This document shows, one piece after another, positions 22,265 through 34,149 of a stretch of 64,000 nucleotides of DNA. The notes under the pieces were generated by a model. It saw nothing but the letters and a program-made list of their open reading frames with translations, had not been told where the DNA came from and ran no database searches. Position numbers and translations under genes: made by a program. How positions within the stretch are numbered: position 1 is the first letter of the stretch; each line of letters starts with the position of its first letter. Source of the stretch: Mesocentrotus franciscanus (lineage: Eukaryota; Echinodermata; Echinoidea; Camarodonta; Strongylocentrotidae); assembly GCA_037976565.1 (NCBI GenBank), contig CP137675.1, positions 15,713,330-15,777,329 of the forward strand, written 5' to 3'.

Positions 22265-23297
22265 ATTAAAACAAATAAGGTAATATACGCTCCTTTATAT
22301 CCCCTTAACCGGTAGCGCCGAACCATCTAGGCTTCCCCCTCTACGCCGAACCCGGTCTCATAACCCTAAAACAATCCCATCCACTGTTCATAATTAATGA
22401 AACCCTAAAACGAAATAGGTATTATGTACTCCTTCATACCCCCTTAACACCCCTCCCCCCATCAACTAGCCCCTTACCACTGCAGCAACATCAGTACGCC
22501 CACCCCTTCTCATCACTCTAAAAGAATCCTATCTACTTTTCATAATTAATAAAACCCTTTACGACGAAGTAGGTAATATACACTTCCCCGCTAGCCCCTA
22601 CCCCACAATGCTACATCACTTTGCTCTCCCTCTTCTCATCACCCTCAAGCAACCCTGCCCAGAATTCATAGTTAAGAAAACCAATTAAAACGAAGTAGGT
22701 TGTATACACTCCTTTATATCCCCTTACCCCCCATCTCCCCGCTATCCCCTTTGCCCCAGGCTACATCACTATGTCCAACCCTTCTCATCATCCTAGAACA
22801 ATCCCATCCACTGTTCATAATTAATGAAACCCTAAAACGCAATAGGTATTATACTCCTTCAAACCCCCTTAACACCCCTCCCCCCATCAACTAGCCCTTT
22901 ACCACTGCAGCAACATCAGTACGCCCACCCCCTTCTCATCATTCTAAAAGAATCCTATCTACTTTTCATAATTAATAAAAACCCTTACAACGAAGTAGGT
23001 AATATACACTTCTTTATACCCCTTACCCCCCCCCCGCTAGCCCCTAATCATCCAGGCTACATCACTATGCCCACCCCTTCTCATCACCTTCATAATTAAT
23101 AAAAGCCCTCTAAAAGGAAGTAGGTTATATATGATCCTTTATATCCAATTAACGCCCCTTCCTTGCCACCCTCCCCGTTAGCCCCTTCCTATCAATGCTA
23201 CATCACTTTGCCCTCCCTCTTTTCATCACCCTCAGACAATCCTGTCCAATGTTCATAGTTAAGAAAACCCATTAAAACGAAGTAGGTTGTATGTGTG
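22265..23297 (+). repeat. Satellite with three-monomer higher-order repeat
   Basis: Monomers of about 125-165 bp each start near an ACGAAGTAGGT-type motif (22256, 22408, 22562, 22690, 22837, 22990, 23113, 23276). Monomers 22408 and 22837 are much more alike to each other than to neighbours, as are 22562 and 22990. This gives a higher-order unit of about 429 bp. The array is C-rich on the plus strand and ends at the gypsy element. Confidence 0.8.
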
Positions 23298-24300
23298 AGC
23301 TTGGGTACGGACAGTCGGTGCGACGGGCGGACCATTGGTGCGAGACCTCTTCCGCACAGATTGTCCGTCAGACGATTGAGGCGCGCACGGAATGTCCGAC
23401 ACGGACGATCGGAGCGGATTTAATCGTCCGCTCTCAATCGATCTCTAATTTCCGGACGATCGGTGCGGGTTACATTCTATGCGGTCACACCGGCGCGCAG
23501 CTCACTCGAAGGAGGGCATTGTTGCTATACAGCGCTGGAGCATCAGTTCGGGAAACATTCAAGAATCTGCCAGATACGGGAGGTAAAGCAGATTATGCTA
23601 AAGCTGTTAAAGCTTTGAAGGAGCATTATGTTGTGAAGACAAATGCGACATTCCAGCGCCATGTATTCCGCCAGATGAGTCAGAAGGAGAGAGAAACTGT
23701 TGCTCAGTTTATAACCTTGCAGACTACGCCAGTCATCGGAAGGATGTAATTTTGGAACAGATTTGGAAAATCAGATAAGGGACCAATTGGTCCAGTATGC
23801 AAATCCAACAATCTGAGAAGAAAGCTGTTGGAGAAGGGAGACGTGCTGATCATGACCCTCAAGGAAACATTGAAAATTGCAGCAAGCTTCGAGGCTGTGG
23901 AAAATCAATTTCAATCCATGAAATTGGATGGTCAAGTGCACCAGCTCAGCTTCAGATGTAATTCACACAAGGATAAGTCCGCGCGTAGTGCAGTGTTAGC
24001 AGTGATTCATCGTGTCCAGCTAGAGGCAAGACTTGCAGATCGTGCGGAGGTCGAGATCACTTTGCAAAGAAAGGCAAGACCACGAAGACAGGCAAGTTTA
24101 GTAGAGGTAGTGATATGGACAAAGGCAAGGAAAGATCTAGTGCTGTTTGGCATAGGTATAGACCTCAATCAAAGAAAGGTCGAGTTCGTCATGTTGGAGG
24201 TGATTCTTCAGGTAGTGATGAGGCCGGTGATTGTGACTGTATATGTAAGCACACAGATGAGAAAAACTGTCAGTTTTCAGTATATATGGTATAACTAGTG
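23291..24300 (+). pseudogene. Ty3/gypsy element A, gag region (decayed)
   Basis: The start (23291-23500) carries a degenerate CGGACGATCGGTGCG repeat. From about 23500 the frame reads a gag-like helical region (DYAKAVKALKEHYVVKTN, QKERETVAQFITLQT) as in K02A2.6/Mag-type Ty3 elements, broken by a stop at 23747. A second piece from 23828 (LKETLKIAASFEAVENQF) leads to a nucleocapsid knuckle region near 23945-24080. There FRCNSH and CRSCGGRDHFAKK are recognisable in different frames, and the final Cys of the second knuckle is missing. The gag is non-functional here. Confidence 0.78.
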
Positions 24301-24317
24301 AACATGAGAAAGTTGAG

Positions 24318-24662
24318 GTGATAGTTGGCGGTGTGAATGTACCTTTTATCGTTGACAGTGGCAGCGATAGCAATGCCATCGATAGACCGTTGTGGGAAAA
24401 ACTCAAGTCGAAGAGATTTGTGTGCACGTCAAGGAAGTGTCGTAGAAAGCTGTATCCTTATGCTTCGAAAGCACCTCTGCACACCGTAGGCTGTTTCACC
24501 GCCTGTGTTGAAGCTGGTGGTAGGAAAGTTGATGCAGAGTTTGTCGTCATCGAAGGGGACGGAGAACCACTTCTTTCTAAACACACTGCACGGGAGCTAG
24601 GAATTCTTCGAATTGGGGTGCAGTCTACTCGATCAAGTCAACTCACTGTCGCAGTCGTATGA
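24318..24662 (+). pseudogene. Ty3/gypsy element A, aspartic protease
   Basis: Retropepsin-like domain: VNVPFIVDSGSDSNAIDRPL carries the DSG catalytic triad in place of the usual DTG/DSG, followed by FVVIEGDGEPLLSKHTAREL, the flap/second-strand region leading into a typical gypsy 'LLSK.TA..LGIL' block. The frame is open for 115 codons. It belongs to the same element as the gag and RT around it. Confidence 0.85.
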
Positions 24663-24739
24663 AGACCTCAATAGTGAGTTTGATCCTGTGTTCCATGGCG
24701 TAGGAAAGCTGAACGGACGACAGGTTAGGTTATTGGCCT

Positions 24740-26380
24740 TCTAGAGAAGGTTGAGAAAAAAATCAGTGAACTCATTGAGCTCCACATCATAGAGCCGGTT
24801 GAGCATTTTACTGCTTGGGTGAGCCTAGTGGTTATGGTGCCGAAACCCAATGATGGCATCAGGTTATGCATAGATATGCGTAGAGCCAATGAAGCGATAC
24901 AGAGGGAAAGACACCCGATTCCCACCGTAGAAGAAGTCTTGCAAGAAATGACTATGAGCAAGATTTTCTCCAAGATTGACTTAAAGTGGGGCTACCATCA
25001 ATTAGAACTTGAGCCTGAGTCACGGAATGTGACAACTTTTGTTACCCACTGTGGATTGTACCGGCATAAGAGACTCTTGTTTTGTATAGGTTTTCCCGCC
25101 CAATTTCATCAGAGTTGCGTCCGATTTAACGATACGATCATTCAATTTCGAGTGAATTTGAATGATCACCGAGACCAACATTCAAAAAGCTAACTAGCTC
25201 ATTCAATTTAATTGTATTAGCATGCGATTTCATGATTTTCTCACATAAACGTGTAAAAAGCGCGTTCAAATTAAAAATGCACGTAAATGCATTCAAATTC
25301 GCACCTGCACTGCCCTAATGAACGTTAAGGTATTCAAATTCACGAATAGGCAATCATTTCTAGCATTTGGGCAGTCTATTTTTTCACTGTTTAAGTTCTT
25401 TGCAATCTGCATCTGTTTGGATAAATTGTGCAAACTTTATGTACCTTGGAATGGGACCTTTGCCTTATATTGAAATATCTTACATGATAATAACGTAAGT
25501 AAGTACATGATAAGTACTTACTTACATGTTACAAATTATGAGTTATAACCATTCTGTAAGTGTTATATCCATACTGCTAGGTAATAAATTGAAACTGGAA
25601 GAGAAGATTAGAAAGAAAAGAAATATATTAAATATGATTAAAATAAACATTATGAAAGTTTAAAATGAAATGAAATTATAAATTAAAAAATTGAAAAAAA
25701 AAGTAAATATGACGTGAAGAAATTGCGGTAGGAATTACATAGAACTACAGAACTTGTTTATGTTAATTTATTTCGAACGTTCAAAGTGCGAAGGTGTGTG
25801 CCTATAAATGAAATTAAAATTGGTATTAAAGACGAAATTGAACGTCTATCCAGCTGGCGCGAAACTGAATGACAGCTTCGCGTCACTTAATTGAATGGAT
25901 TTCTCTCTAAATAGAATGAAATAAAATTTAAAAGGAATGATATAAAACGAAATTGAATGCTCAAAGAATGAAAATGAACCATGAGAGCAGAGAGTTGACG
26001 AAAATCGTTCGAACTTGAACGCCTATTCATGAATTCGAATGCAACTCTGATGAAATTGGGCTGGAAAACCTATATTAATGCCGCTCCGGAAATCTACCAG
26101 CACGAGATACAAGGCGTTCCAGGGTAGCCAACATTTCAGATGATATCATCGTTCATGCAAGAACATGTGAAGAGCATGACGCCCGGCTCAGAGCCGTCCT
26201 AGCTAAACTTCAGGAAGAAGGACTTGCAGTTCATGCCCAGAAGTGTAGGTTCGGGGTCACCGAACTGGATTCTATGGGGCATAGACTCACCAGTGAAAGT
26301 TTGAATCCTGCCAAGGCCAAAATTGAAGCAGTTGCCAATGCGAGGGAGCCCCAGAATGCAACAGGAATGAAGATCTTTCG
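24740..26380 (+). pseudogene. Ty3/gypsy element A, reverse transcriptase, split by an insertion
   Basis: The left half (24740-25084) shows VVMVPKPNDGIRLCIDMR, ANEAIQRERHPIPTVEE, FSKIDLKWGYHQLEL and HKRLLF. The right half resumes at 26073 with APEIYQHEIQ, then a weak catalytic box (ISDDI where YxDD is expected), CRFGVTELDSMGHRL and the thumb region. The 986-bp element 25087-26072 separates them. After removal of it and one TA, the two sides are in the same frame, so it landed in an RT frame open at this point. Other lesions, including a stop near 26130, make the RT inactive. Confidence 0.85.
25087..26072. mobile_element. 986-bp TIR element with TA target duplication
   Basis: Left terminus TAGGTTTTCCCGCCCAATTT and right terminus AAATTGGGCTGGAAAACCTA are inverted with one mismatch and pair through GCAACTCTGATG (about 32 bp). 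TA duplications lie at 25085-25086 and 26073-26074; this choice, rather than a TATA duplication, is the one that keeps the host RT in frame. The interior is AT-rich with repeated ATTCAAATT/GAATTTGAAT motifs and has no transposase. TA targets suggest a Tc1/mariner-type or related source. Confidence 0.85.
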
Positions 26381-27003
26381 TGGGACTTGTGAATTACTGT
26401 GCCAAGTTTATTCCAGACTTTGCTACTCTGCCTGATCCTTTGAGGAAATTGACTAAGAAAGACGTAACCTTTCAATTTGGCAGTGAGCAGCGGAAGGCAT
26501 TTAATGCCCTAAAGACCGCCCTCACGAGTGCAGGAACTCTAGGATTTTATGATCCCAAGGCACCAACGAAGGTCATAGCAGACGCAAGTCCGGTTGGTCT
26601 GGGAGGGGTGTTGATGCAGACCCATGCAGAAGAACCCAGGATCATTGCATACGCTAGCCGAGCGTTGACTAGTGTGGAACGAAGGTACTCCGAAACTGAG
26701 AAGGAAGCCCTAGGACTAGTGTGGGCATGTGCGAAGTTCCATCCTTACCTTTATGGTACTGAATTCCAGCTGGTAACTGATCACAAACCGTTGGAAGTGA
26801 TATATTCTCCAAGATCTAAGCCGTGTGCAAGGATTGAACGTTGGGTGTTGCGGTTGCAGTCGTATAAGTACAAGGTTGTACACGTGGCAGGGAATATGAA
26901 CATAGCAGACTCCTTGTCGAGACTACTGTTTGGAGATGTACCTACTTCAACTTCGAAGCTGGAGATGGAAGTTGAGAGCTTTGTGAGATTTATCGCCATT
27001 TAG
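26380..27003 (+). pseudogene. Ty3/gypsy element A, RT connection and RNase H
   Basis: The open frame reads NYCAKFIPDFATLPDPLRKL (thumb/connection), then an RNase H domain: VIADASPVGLGGVLMQ (first catalytic Asp), SETEKEALGLVWACAKFHPY (Glu), LVTDHKPLEVI (Asp) and HVAGNMNIADSLSRL near the end. All expected acidic residues are present, and this is the best preserved part of the element. It stops at 27001-27003, where the natural polyprotein would continue into integrase. Confidence 0.9.
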
Positions 27004-27081
27004 TCCATTCCAGGAGCAGTGACCACGAGAGAGAATCCGAGCAGGATCCAGAATTGAAAGAGGTTAGAGACTGCATCCAGA

Positions 27082-28400
27082 ATGGACAATGGGATCACTG
27101 CTCATACAAATCATAATTATGTGCCTATCAATGATGAACTTTGTGTGGTGGGGCAGTGTGTGTTGAGAGGCAGCAGACTAGTGATTCCGAACACACTGCG
27201 ACCACGAATTATTTCCCTGGCTCATGAAGGACACTTAGGAGTTGTCGGTACAAAACAAAACATGAGAACCATGGTGTGGTGGCCTGGTTGGGAGAAAGAA
27301 GCAGAGAAGTTTGTGAAAACCTGTCATGGATGCCTAATTACCTGTAGAGGCTGCCCGCCAGAGCCAATCAGAAGTACACAGTTAGCTATACAGGTAGATG
27401 TCATTGATTTTATGAGCCCTTTGCCGACAGGGGAATCCATCATGGTAGTAGTTGATTACTACAGCAGATTCTACGAATACGCTGTGATGAGATCTAAGAC
27501 AGCTAAGAAGACCGTACAGGCATTGATAGAAATCTTTGCCAGACATGGATTACATGAAATTCTGTACTCGGATAACGGACCACAATTCCGTTCAGACGTT
27601 TTTGCAGAGTACTTGAAAGTCACAGGAACACATCATCATAAAGTGACACCCAAGTGGCCACAAGCCAACGGGGAAGTGGAAAGGCAAAACCAGTCTATCG
27701 AGAAAAGAATCAGGATTGCCCAGAAGGTACAAAACGGAAAGATGCTTTGCTTTCCTATGTAGCAGCATACAGAGCAACTCCTATTCAACGACAGGACGGA
27801 GCCTAGCTGAACTGTTGTATGGAAGGAAGATTCGCACTAAGTTGCCGGAAGTGCGAGAAATCTTGAATGATCAGGAACCGAAAGATCGTAATGCTGAAAT
27901 GAAAGGCAATTAAAGCAAAGCAGTATGCTGACATGAAGCGAGGTGCCAGGCATTCAGACATTACGCCTAGTGACAAAGTTCTTGTGAAACGAGATGCAAG
28001 GGGAAAAAAAATGGATACTTAATTTCATCCGATACCCTTCACTGTTGCATCCAGAAGTGGTAGTATGGTGACTGTTGAATCGCATGAAGGTGTCTTCTAC
28101 AAGAGGAATGTAGCTAACACCAGAATGTACATACCCAGAGATGTGACGGGTCCAGAAATGGCAGATGTTGACCCGATGCCAGTAGGTGAGAGCTTAAACA
28201 GTGACGGAACAGAAGAGGCTGCAACACCAGTTCGTCATGATCAGACGCCAGATGATACATCAGAACATCAGAACATCAGAACACATCGCGACGATTCTAG
28301 CTGCTAGCTAGCCCACATGTTCCTGAGACAGCTAGCAGACCAAGACGTGAAAGGAGACCGCCCCAGAGATATGACGATTTCCCGCGGTATTATTAACGCG
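27082..28400 (+). pseudogene. Ty3/gypsy element A, integrase and pol C-terminus
   Basis: The zinc-binding HHCC module is seen as HEGHLGVVGTKQNMRTMVWW then CHGCLITC. The DDE core shows VDVIDFMSPLP, YSDNGPQFRSDVFAEYL and QANGEVERQNQ, so D, D and E are all present. A frameshift near 27762 moves the rest into the frame 27716-27913, and a stop at 28019-28021 precedes VTVESHEGVFYKRNVANTR. The run ends near 28396 in the typical proline/arginine-rich pol tail (RRERPPQRYDD-like). The order PR-RT-RH-IN is the usual Ty3/gypsy order. Confidence 0.88.
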
Positions 28401-29936
28401 GGGATATCATTTTGTGTGTCAGAACGTTTTGAAGATATTCTACTACCTAATCTTTAACGCGGGGATCACACTTTATTCGAAATGGATTTGTTAGAGCTCA
28501 TTGGTGTGAAGGAAGAAATATCATGTATATGCCATTTGAACACTTGAGTTTGAGTTGAGAAATAATTTGTGTTGTAGAAATTCAACAAAATTATTAAAAG
28601 TGATACATGTAGAATATTTGAGAATTCCACACAGGAGGAATTTGGAGACCACGCGTATGATTGAAAGTAAAATGATGTTTATCAGGAGAAATACAAAGGA
28701 AAATCATTTCATGTTAGCAAGGAGAAAGCGCATTTCAGATTCAACGCTATTTCATGTTTGTGAGATTTACAGTTTATTAGAATATGGAAAGTGCCCAGCC
28801 ATCGATATAATTGTGTTTGAATATATCAGTGTTTCAGATTCATCGTGTTGCTAATCAATCGATTCATGAGCGTTTCATTTGAGATTTCACGCGGGGAAAA
28901 AAATCAACAGTGGAATGATAACGAAATTCACAAATGAAAACAACTCGCATAATCTTTACTGTACTCATCATGTTGAATGCAGTCATAACATTTCTATGCA
29001 GACAGAAGTTCATGTATGAACATAATTATTCATCAGCTGACAACTCGTACTAATCTGTTATCAGGACAATAACATGGATAAAGATGAACAATGACTGTAC
29101 CAAATTCATAGTTATTTTTCTTTAAGTTGCATGCTTGTTAAAAATTTGATGACTAAAAAGAAAAAGAAAAAAAGAAGAAAAATAAACATTTTCTTCCTTC
29201 TCATTAAGTTGCATATTTGTTGGAAAGTTTCATGTGCATGTACGTTAAAGTTTAAGAGAAGAATTACAGAAGTTCTCACTTGCAGCTCCAAGGGAAGAGC
29301 TAGATGGTAATTGATTTTTTTTTTAGTAAACAACTGTTGTGACAGCCTAGAATACGATGATTTTTTCTTCTTCTGGTTGTTATCGGGAAAATGGTAGTTA
29401 TGTGTTTATGATTTGTTCTCAAGGCCAAGTGTTTCTAGCCATGTATTCTGAATAACTACACGTCATGTTTGTAGCTAAGTATGACAGTTTACTGTTGGAG
29501 AAATTGTTACTGAAGGTTTCAGTGATATTAGGTGTTGTTTAGTTTGAAGAAGAACAAAAATGAAAGAAAAGAAAAGGAAGCAGATGTATTTGATTTATTA
29601 CAATTACAATGCGCTATTCAAAAGACACACAAAAGACTAAGAATTTGCTGTTAAGATAAAAAAGTTTATTTGGCAGATATTATTATTAAAACAAAACAAA
29701 AAAAACCTTATCTTGGATCTTGGATTAAGTTTTATGTCTGGTGGAAAAGGGATGTCATGAATATGCATCATATTATTATATATGCAAATGATCCAGTTGA
29801 CCTCTGTGACAGATCGCATGTACGTGCGCGATGTAAGCGTTCGCACAACAACAGGTATGGAGTAAGAAACCAGTGAATGTGATTCTAGATCTGGAGTGAT
29901 TTCTCATTCATCTAGCCTGTGAGTATAGGCCGGGAT
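28401..29936 (+). other. 3' untranslated/LTR-like region of gypsy element A
   Basis: AT-rich sequence with TTAACGCGGGGAT repeated at 28393-28406 and 28456-28468, and purine-rich stretches that could be polypurine tracts. It ends in GGGATGTGACAG just before protease sequence of gypsy element B. I could not find a matching 5' LTR near 23290, so an LTR is suspected but not shown. No gene seen. Confidence 0.4.
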
Positions 29937-32300
29937 GTGACAGCTGGCAACTCCAGTTTCAAAGAGATATCTTAATTGCCTCATCGACACAGGGGCCACA
30001 TGCAATGTGATGAGGTTCACGGATATGCATGTGACGTCATGCAAGATGGAGATCCACAGCTAGAGAGAAGCAAAGTCAAACTCAAACCTTTCGGAGGCAA
30101 ACTGATTACACCAAGAGGCAAGAAAGATTTTGTTCTACGCTGTAATGGCTCCTTACACAAGCTCACGTTCCAAATAGTGGATGCCAAACAAAAGCCACTC
30201 CTCTCCGCAGATGCGAGCGAAAATCTCAGATTGGTTACAATGAACAAAGGTCTACCTGAGAGCATCAACATGACAGATGTCTCTGCAGAACCTCTCACCA
30301 AGGAGCAACTATACTTGAAGAATATCCAGATGTCTTCACGGGACTTGGTTGCCTTCCGGGTGAATACCACTTGGAAATAGACGAAACAGTAAAACCAGTG
30401 CAACACCTCTCACGAAGGGTATCAGCAGCAATGATGTCCTGCCTGAGACAAAGGATAGGAGAGTTGGCAGATAAAGGTATCATAAAGAAAGTGACATCGC
30501 CAACTCCATAGATAAGCAGCATGGTAGCTCTGAAGAAAACCGGGGCAACTGAGAGTGTGCATTGACCCCAAAGATCTGAACAAAGCACTGAAGAGATCTC
30601 ATTATCCAATGCCACTATAGAGGAAACCCTGTCTCAGCTCACAAAGGCCATAGTTTTCACCATTCTCGATGTTAAAGATGGGTACTGGCAAGTCAAGCTG
30701 GATGAGAGCAGTAGCATGCTAACAACGTTCTGGAAACCTTTTGGACGCTACCATTAGCTTCGAATGCCGTTTGGGATAGCCACCGCACCGGAAGAATATC
30801 AGCGAAGACAGCGTGAGATTGTCGAAGATCTACCAGGAGTAGAGACAATTGTTGATGATCTTGAAAGAAGCCATTATAGACCACGACCGCAATCTGAGGA
30901 GATTGCTGGAGAGAGCAAGGCACCGAAATCTCAAGCTGAACAAAGCCAATATACAACTGAGAAAAACCGAGGTGAAGTACATAGGACACGTACTCACAGA
31001 TCAAGGACTACGACCTGATCCAGAGAAGATCCGAGCGGTAGCTGAACTTGACTGTCCGAGAGATGTGAACTACCTGGCAAAGTTATTGCCAAACCTATCA
31101 GCAGAAAGCGAGCCACTCAGCATGTTGACAGTCAAGGATGTTAAATGGTTCTGGGGCACTGACCAGGAGACAGCATGCACCAGAATCAAGAAGTTGGTGA
31201 CAGCTATACTTTAATGTCAACGAAGAAGTGACGATACAATGCGACACAAGTGAAACAGGACTGGAAGCAACATTGATGCAAGGTTTTCAACCAGTGGCCT
31301 TTGCATCTAGAGCACTAACAGAGATAGAAACGAGGTATGCTCAAATTGGAAAAGAGTGTTTGGCGATAGTCTTTGCATGCGGACACTTCAACCAATACCT
31401 GTTCGGAATAGACCGGATTACAGTTGAATCAGACCGCACACCTCTGCAGAGCATATACCTCAAAGCTCAAACCACTGCTAGCAGCACCGAAACCACTCCA
31501 ACGAATGCTGCTAAGGCTACAGAAGTACAACCTAGAGGTACAATACAAACAAGGCAAACTCATGTATCAAACAGAAATGGTATCCAGATCAGCACTGCCA
31601 CTGGAGAAAGTTGAAGATGCACCTGCATACGAGATCTTCAAGGTCAAGCAGCACAGGAAAATGATCCAAGAGATTGAAGAAATCAATTCGGCAGAAATGT
31701 TGAAGCTGACGGACAATCGTCTCCAGAATATAAAGGAAATGACTCAGAAAGATGAAACACTCCAAGTACTCCACGAAATGGTGATGAAAGGTTGGCCAAA
31801 TGAAGTCCACCGTACACCAACAGCCATATTTTTTTCCGTTTTTTCTTTACATTTACTACTTTTAATGTTATGTAATGTTTTTGTTTAATTTTGTATTTTA
31901 TCTGTTTATTCATATGTATTTTAATGTACCATGAACGGACATGCTGAAAAACAGCTATGCCAAGCTGAAAGCATGTATTTTAATCACCATATTTAAATAA
32001 ATAAACAAACAAAATACGAGAGTATTGGGCTTACAAAGACGAGCTGTCAACCCATGATGGTGTACACTACAAGGGTGAAAGAGTCATAATTCCAAAGCAA
32101 ATGAGACGAGAGATGCTACAACGAGTCCATGCAAGTCACCAAGGAATCGAGTCATGTCTGCGTAAGGCCAGATATGTCATATTTTGGCACAACATGAGTC
32201 ATGGGATACGAGATAGCCCCAGACAATGCACTGCAATGACTATCAATCAAAGCAAGCTAGGGAACCTCTACAACCACACGAGATACCAGATTGACTTTGG
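29937..32300 (+). pseudogene. Ty3/gypsy element B, heavily decayed pol
   Basis: Domains in order, in shifting frames: protease (CLIDTGATCNVM near 29978), linker, RT (LEEYPDVFTGLGCLPGEYHL near 30313; ILDVKDGYWQVKLDE near 30665; LRMPFGIATAPEEYQR near 30759; the YxDD box replaced by IVDD near 30849), RNase H (TIQCDTSETGLEATLMQGF at 31228 and ESDRTPLQSIYLK), and the integrase zinc region (ASHQGIESCLRKARYVIFWH near 32131). It is a different family from element A, similar to K02A2.6-type elements. There are at least seven stops or frameshifts. It is truncated before the DDE core, where the AACTGG minisatellite begins. Confidence 0.85.
31829..32013 (+). mobile_element. Retroposon 3' end inserted in gypsy element B
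   Basis: About 185 bp between coding parts of gypsy B. It carries CTGAAAAACAGC, AGCTGAAAGCATGTATTTT and the tail AAATAAATAAACAAACAAA. The host frame resumes in EYWAYKDELS right after it. The same tail motifs occur at 11915-12014. Confidence 0.75.
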
Positions 32301-32324
32301 TTGAAGCTAGGCCAGGACCAAAAT

Positions 32325-32662
32325 CCAGTTGAAACCAATTGGAGCAAAACCAATTGAAACCAATTGCCAACTGGTTTCAATAGGGAAATTGGAACAACTG
32401 GTTCCATTTGAAACCAGTTGGTTTCAACTGGTTCCAGTTGAAACCAATTAGGCAACTGGAACCAATTGGCAATTGGTTTCAAATGGAAATTGGTTTCAAA
32501 TGGCAATTGGTTTCAAACTGATTTCAAATGGAACCAGTTGTTCCAATTTCCCTATTGAAACCAGTTGGCTTCAACTGGTTCCAGTTGAAACCAATTGTAG
32601 GCAATTGGTTTCAATTGGTTTCAACTGGTTTCAATTGGTTTCAACTGGATCCAATTGAAACT
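32325..32662. repeat. Minisatellite of AACTGG(TT/AA)CCAGTT-type units, array 1
   Basis: Dense repeats of CCAATTGGTTTCAA, AACTGGTTCCAGTTGAAACC and TTGGAACAACTGG. The core is almost its own reverse complement, so units read alike on both strands and open frames (Asn-Trp-Phe-Gln on either strand) are artefacts. The array replaces the end of gypsy element B. Confidence 0.9.
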
Positions 32663-33065
32663 TACAGTTGGCATAAACTTAATTAGTCATAAGTTAATTA
32701 CTGCTTGCACCGATTATCGCTCATGTCAACACAGAAGCATTGATATATGTCTACAATAAGTACAATGTAAAGGGCATTATAATATGCAGACCATTTTATA
32801 TAATATACTTAACAAGGAGAGCATTGGTTATAGGCCTATATCTTTGTATTTGATATATTTTGTCCATGGTTAGTGTTTTACTAATCAACTTTTAATCTGT
32901 TGTAATTAAAAAAATATGTTATTTATGAACATGCTTATCATTGCTAATCTTTATATGTATCTAAAACAAATGCATTACTTGCAAATGAAAATTAATTAAT
33001 AAATACGTTGTAAATCAAAATAAATTACATAAAACATTAATCTGCACACAAGCAGATAATATGCA
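32663..33065. other. AT-rich spacer between minisatellite arrays
   Basis: No gene or repeat unit recognised. It separates the two AACTGG arrays. Confidence 0.5.
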
Positions 33066-33506
33066 AATTAACTGGTTTCAATTGGATCCAGTTGGGTAAC
33101 TGGAAAATTATCTTACTGGTTCCAGTTGAACTTCTAACTGGAACCAGTTGGGTAACTGGAAATGACTTCTAACTGGAGCCAATTGGGTAACTGGAAATGA
33201 ATTCTAACTGGAACCAGTTGGGTAACTAGAAATTACTTCTAACTGGAACCAATTGGATAACTGGAAATGAATTCTAACTGGTTCCAGTTGGGTAAATGGA
33301 AATGAATTCTAACTGGTTCCAGTTAGGTAACTGGAAATGTCTTCTAACTCGAAATGAATGCTAACTGGAACCAGTTGGGTAACTGAAAATGCATTCTAAC
33401 TGGAACCAGTTGGGTAACTGGAAATGAATTCTAACTGGTTCCAGTTAGGTAACTGGAAATGTCTTCTAACTCGAAATGAATGCTAACTGGAACCAGTTGG
33501 GTAACT
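33066..33506. repeat. Minisatellite of AACTGG-type units, array 2
   Basis: A regular unit of about 35 bp: AACTGGAACCAGTTGGGTAA followed by CTGGAAATGAATTCT. Units alternate between GGAACC and GGTTCC cores, i.e. the palindromic core is flipped in some copies while the rest of the unit is not. A longer piece (33313-33410) is repeated at 33430-33500. Confidence 0.9.
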
Positions 33507-33529
33507 GAATTATTGTATATGCCATGTTT

Positions 33530-34149
33530 TTTTTAGACTTTGTATGTATGTTTTGAATTCATGTTTTTATTGTATATTTTTTATGTGAATACAGGGCTCT
33601 CTAGGAGAGCAGGTCCAGAAATGGACTAGAAATGAGACCACTCTGTTGAAATAAAACTAAAATAAATAATAATAATAATATGGGAATAGACTAATCGGGT
33701 AGTAAACAAACTGGTTGTAGACCAAACGGCAATTCACCCACACCCACGCCCAAAAGGGACTCATCATCATGGGGAAATGTATGGTCCAATATGCACATAA
33801 GGCAGAAAATAAACCATCAAATATGCCAATTTTCCCTCAGAATGGGCAGCATTTTCATTCCATACAAAATCATTTTTATTGCTCGAGGGATTGTATTTTG
33901 TGAAAATCTAAGGAAAATGGTATTCGTCCCTATATTTTTAGTAATTGCTTATTAAAATGGACATCATCACACAGTGGAAATCTTGCATAATCATCTTGTA
34001 AAGCTTAAATTTCCATATCGTTATGTTCGCATGTGATGCTCCCATTTTTAAATGTACAAAGCGTTTTCCAAAATCCGGCACAAATGGATTTTGACATGCA
34101 ATTTTTACGACTCTGCCCACCAAAGGTGGTGCAGGAGGCATTATGTTTT
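33530..34149. other. Retroposon tail, TIR fragment and unassigned sequence
   Basis: 33530-33680 resembles a retroposon 3' end (GGGCTCTCTAGGAGAGCAGG hairpin, ACTAAAATAAATAATAATAA tail). 33690-33740 matches the right terminus of the foldback element at 50403-50818. The remainder to 34149 shows no recognisable feature. Confidence 0.5.

Noticed and set aside
28401..29936. Full-length LTR of gypsy element A
   Set aside because: Purine-rich and GTGACA motifs are suggestive, but no matching second LTR is present in the window.
32243..32658. Asn-Trp-Phe-Gln-rich proteins on both strands
   Set aside because: Produced by the near-palindromic AACTGG minisatellite, which reads alike on both strands.
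33066..33506. CRISPR-like regular repeats
   Set aside because: Units are contiguous minisatellite repeats without unique spacers, and the window is eukaryotic.
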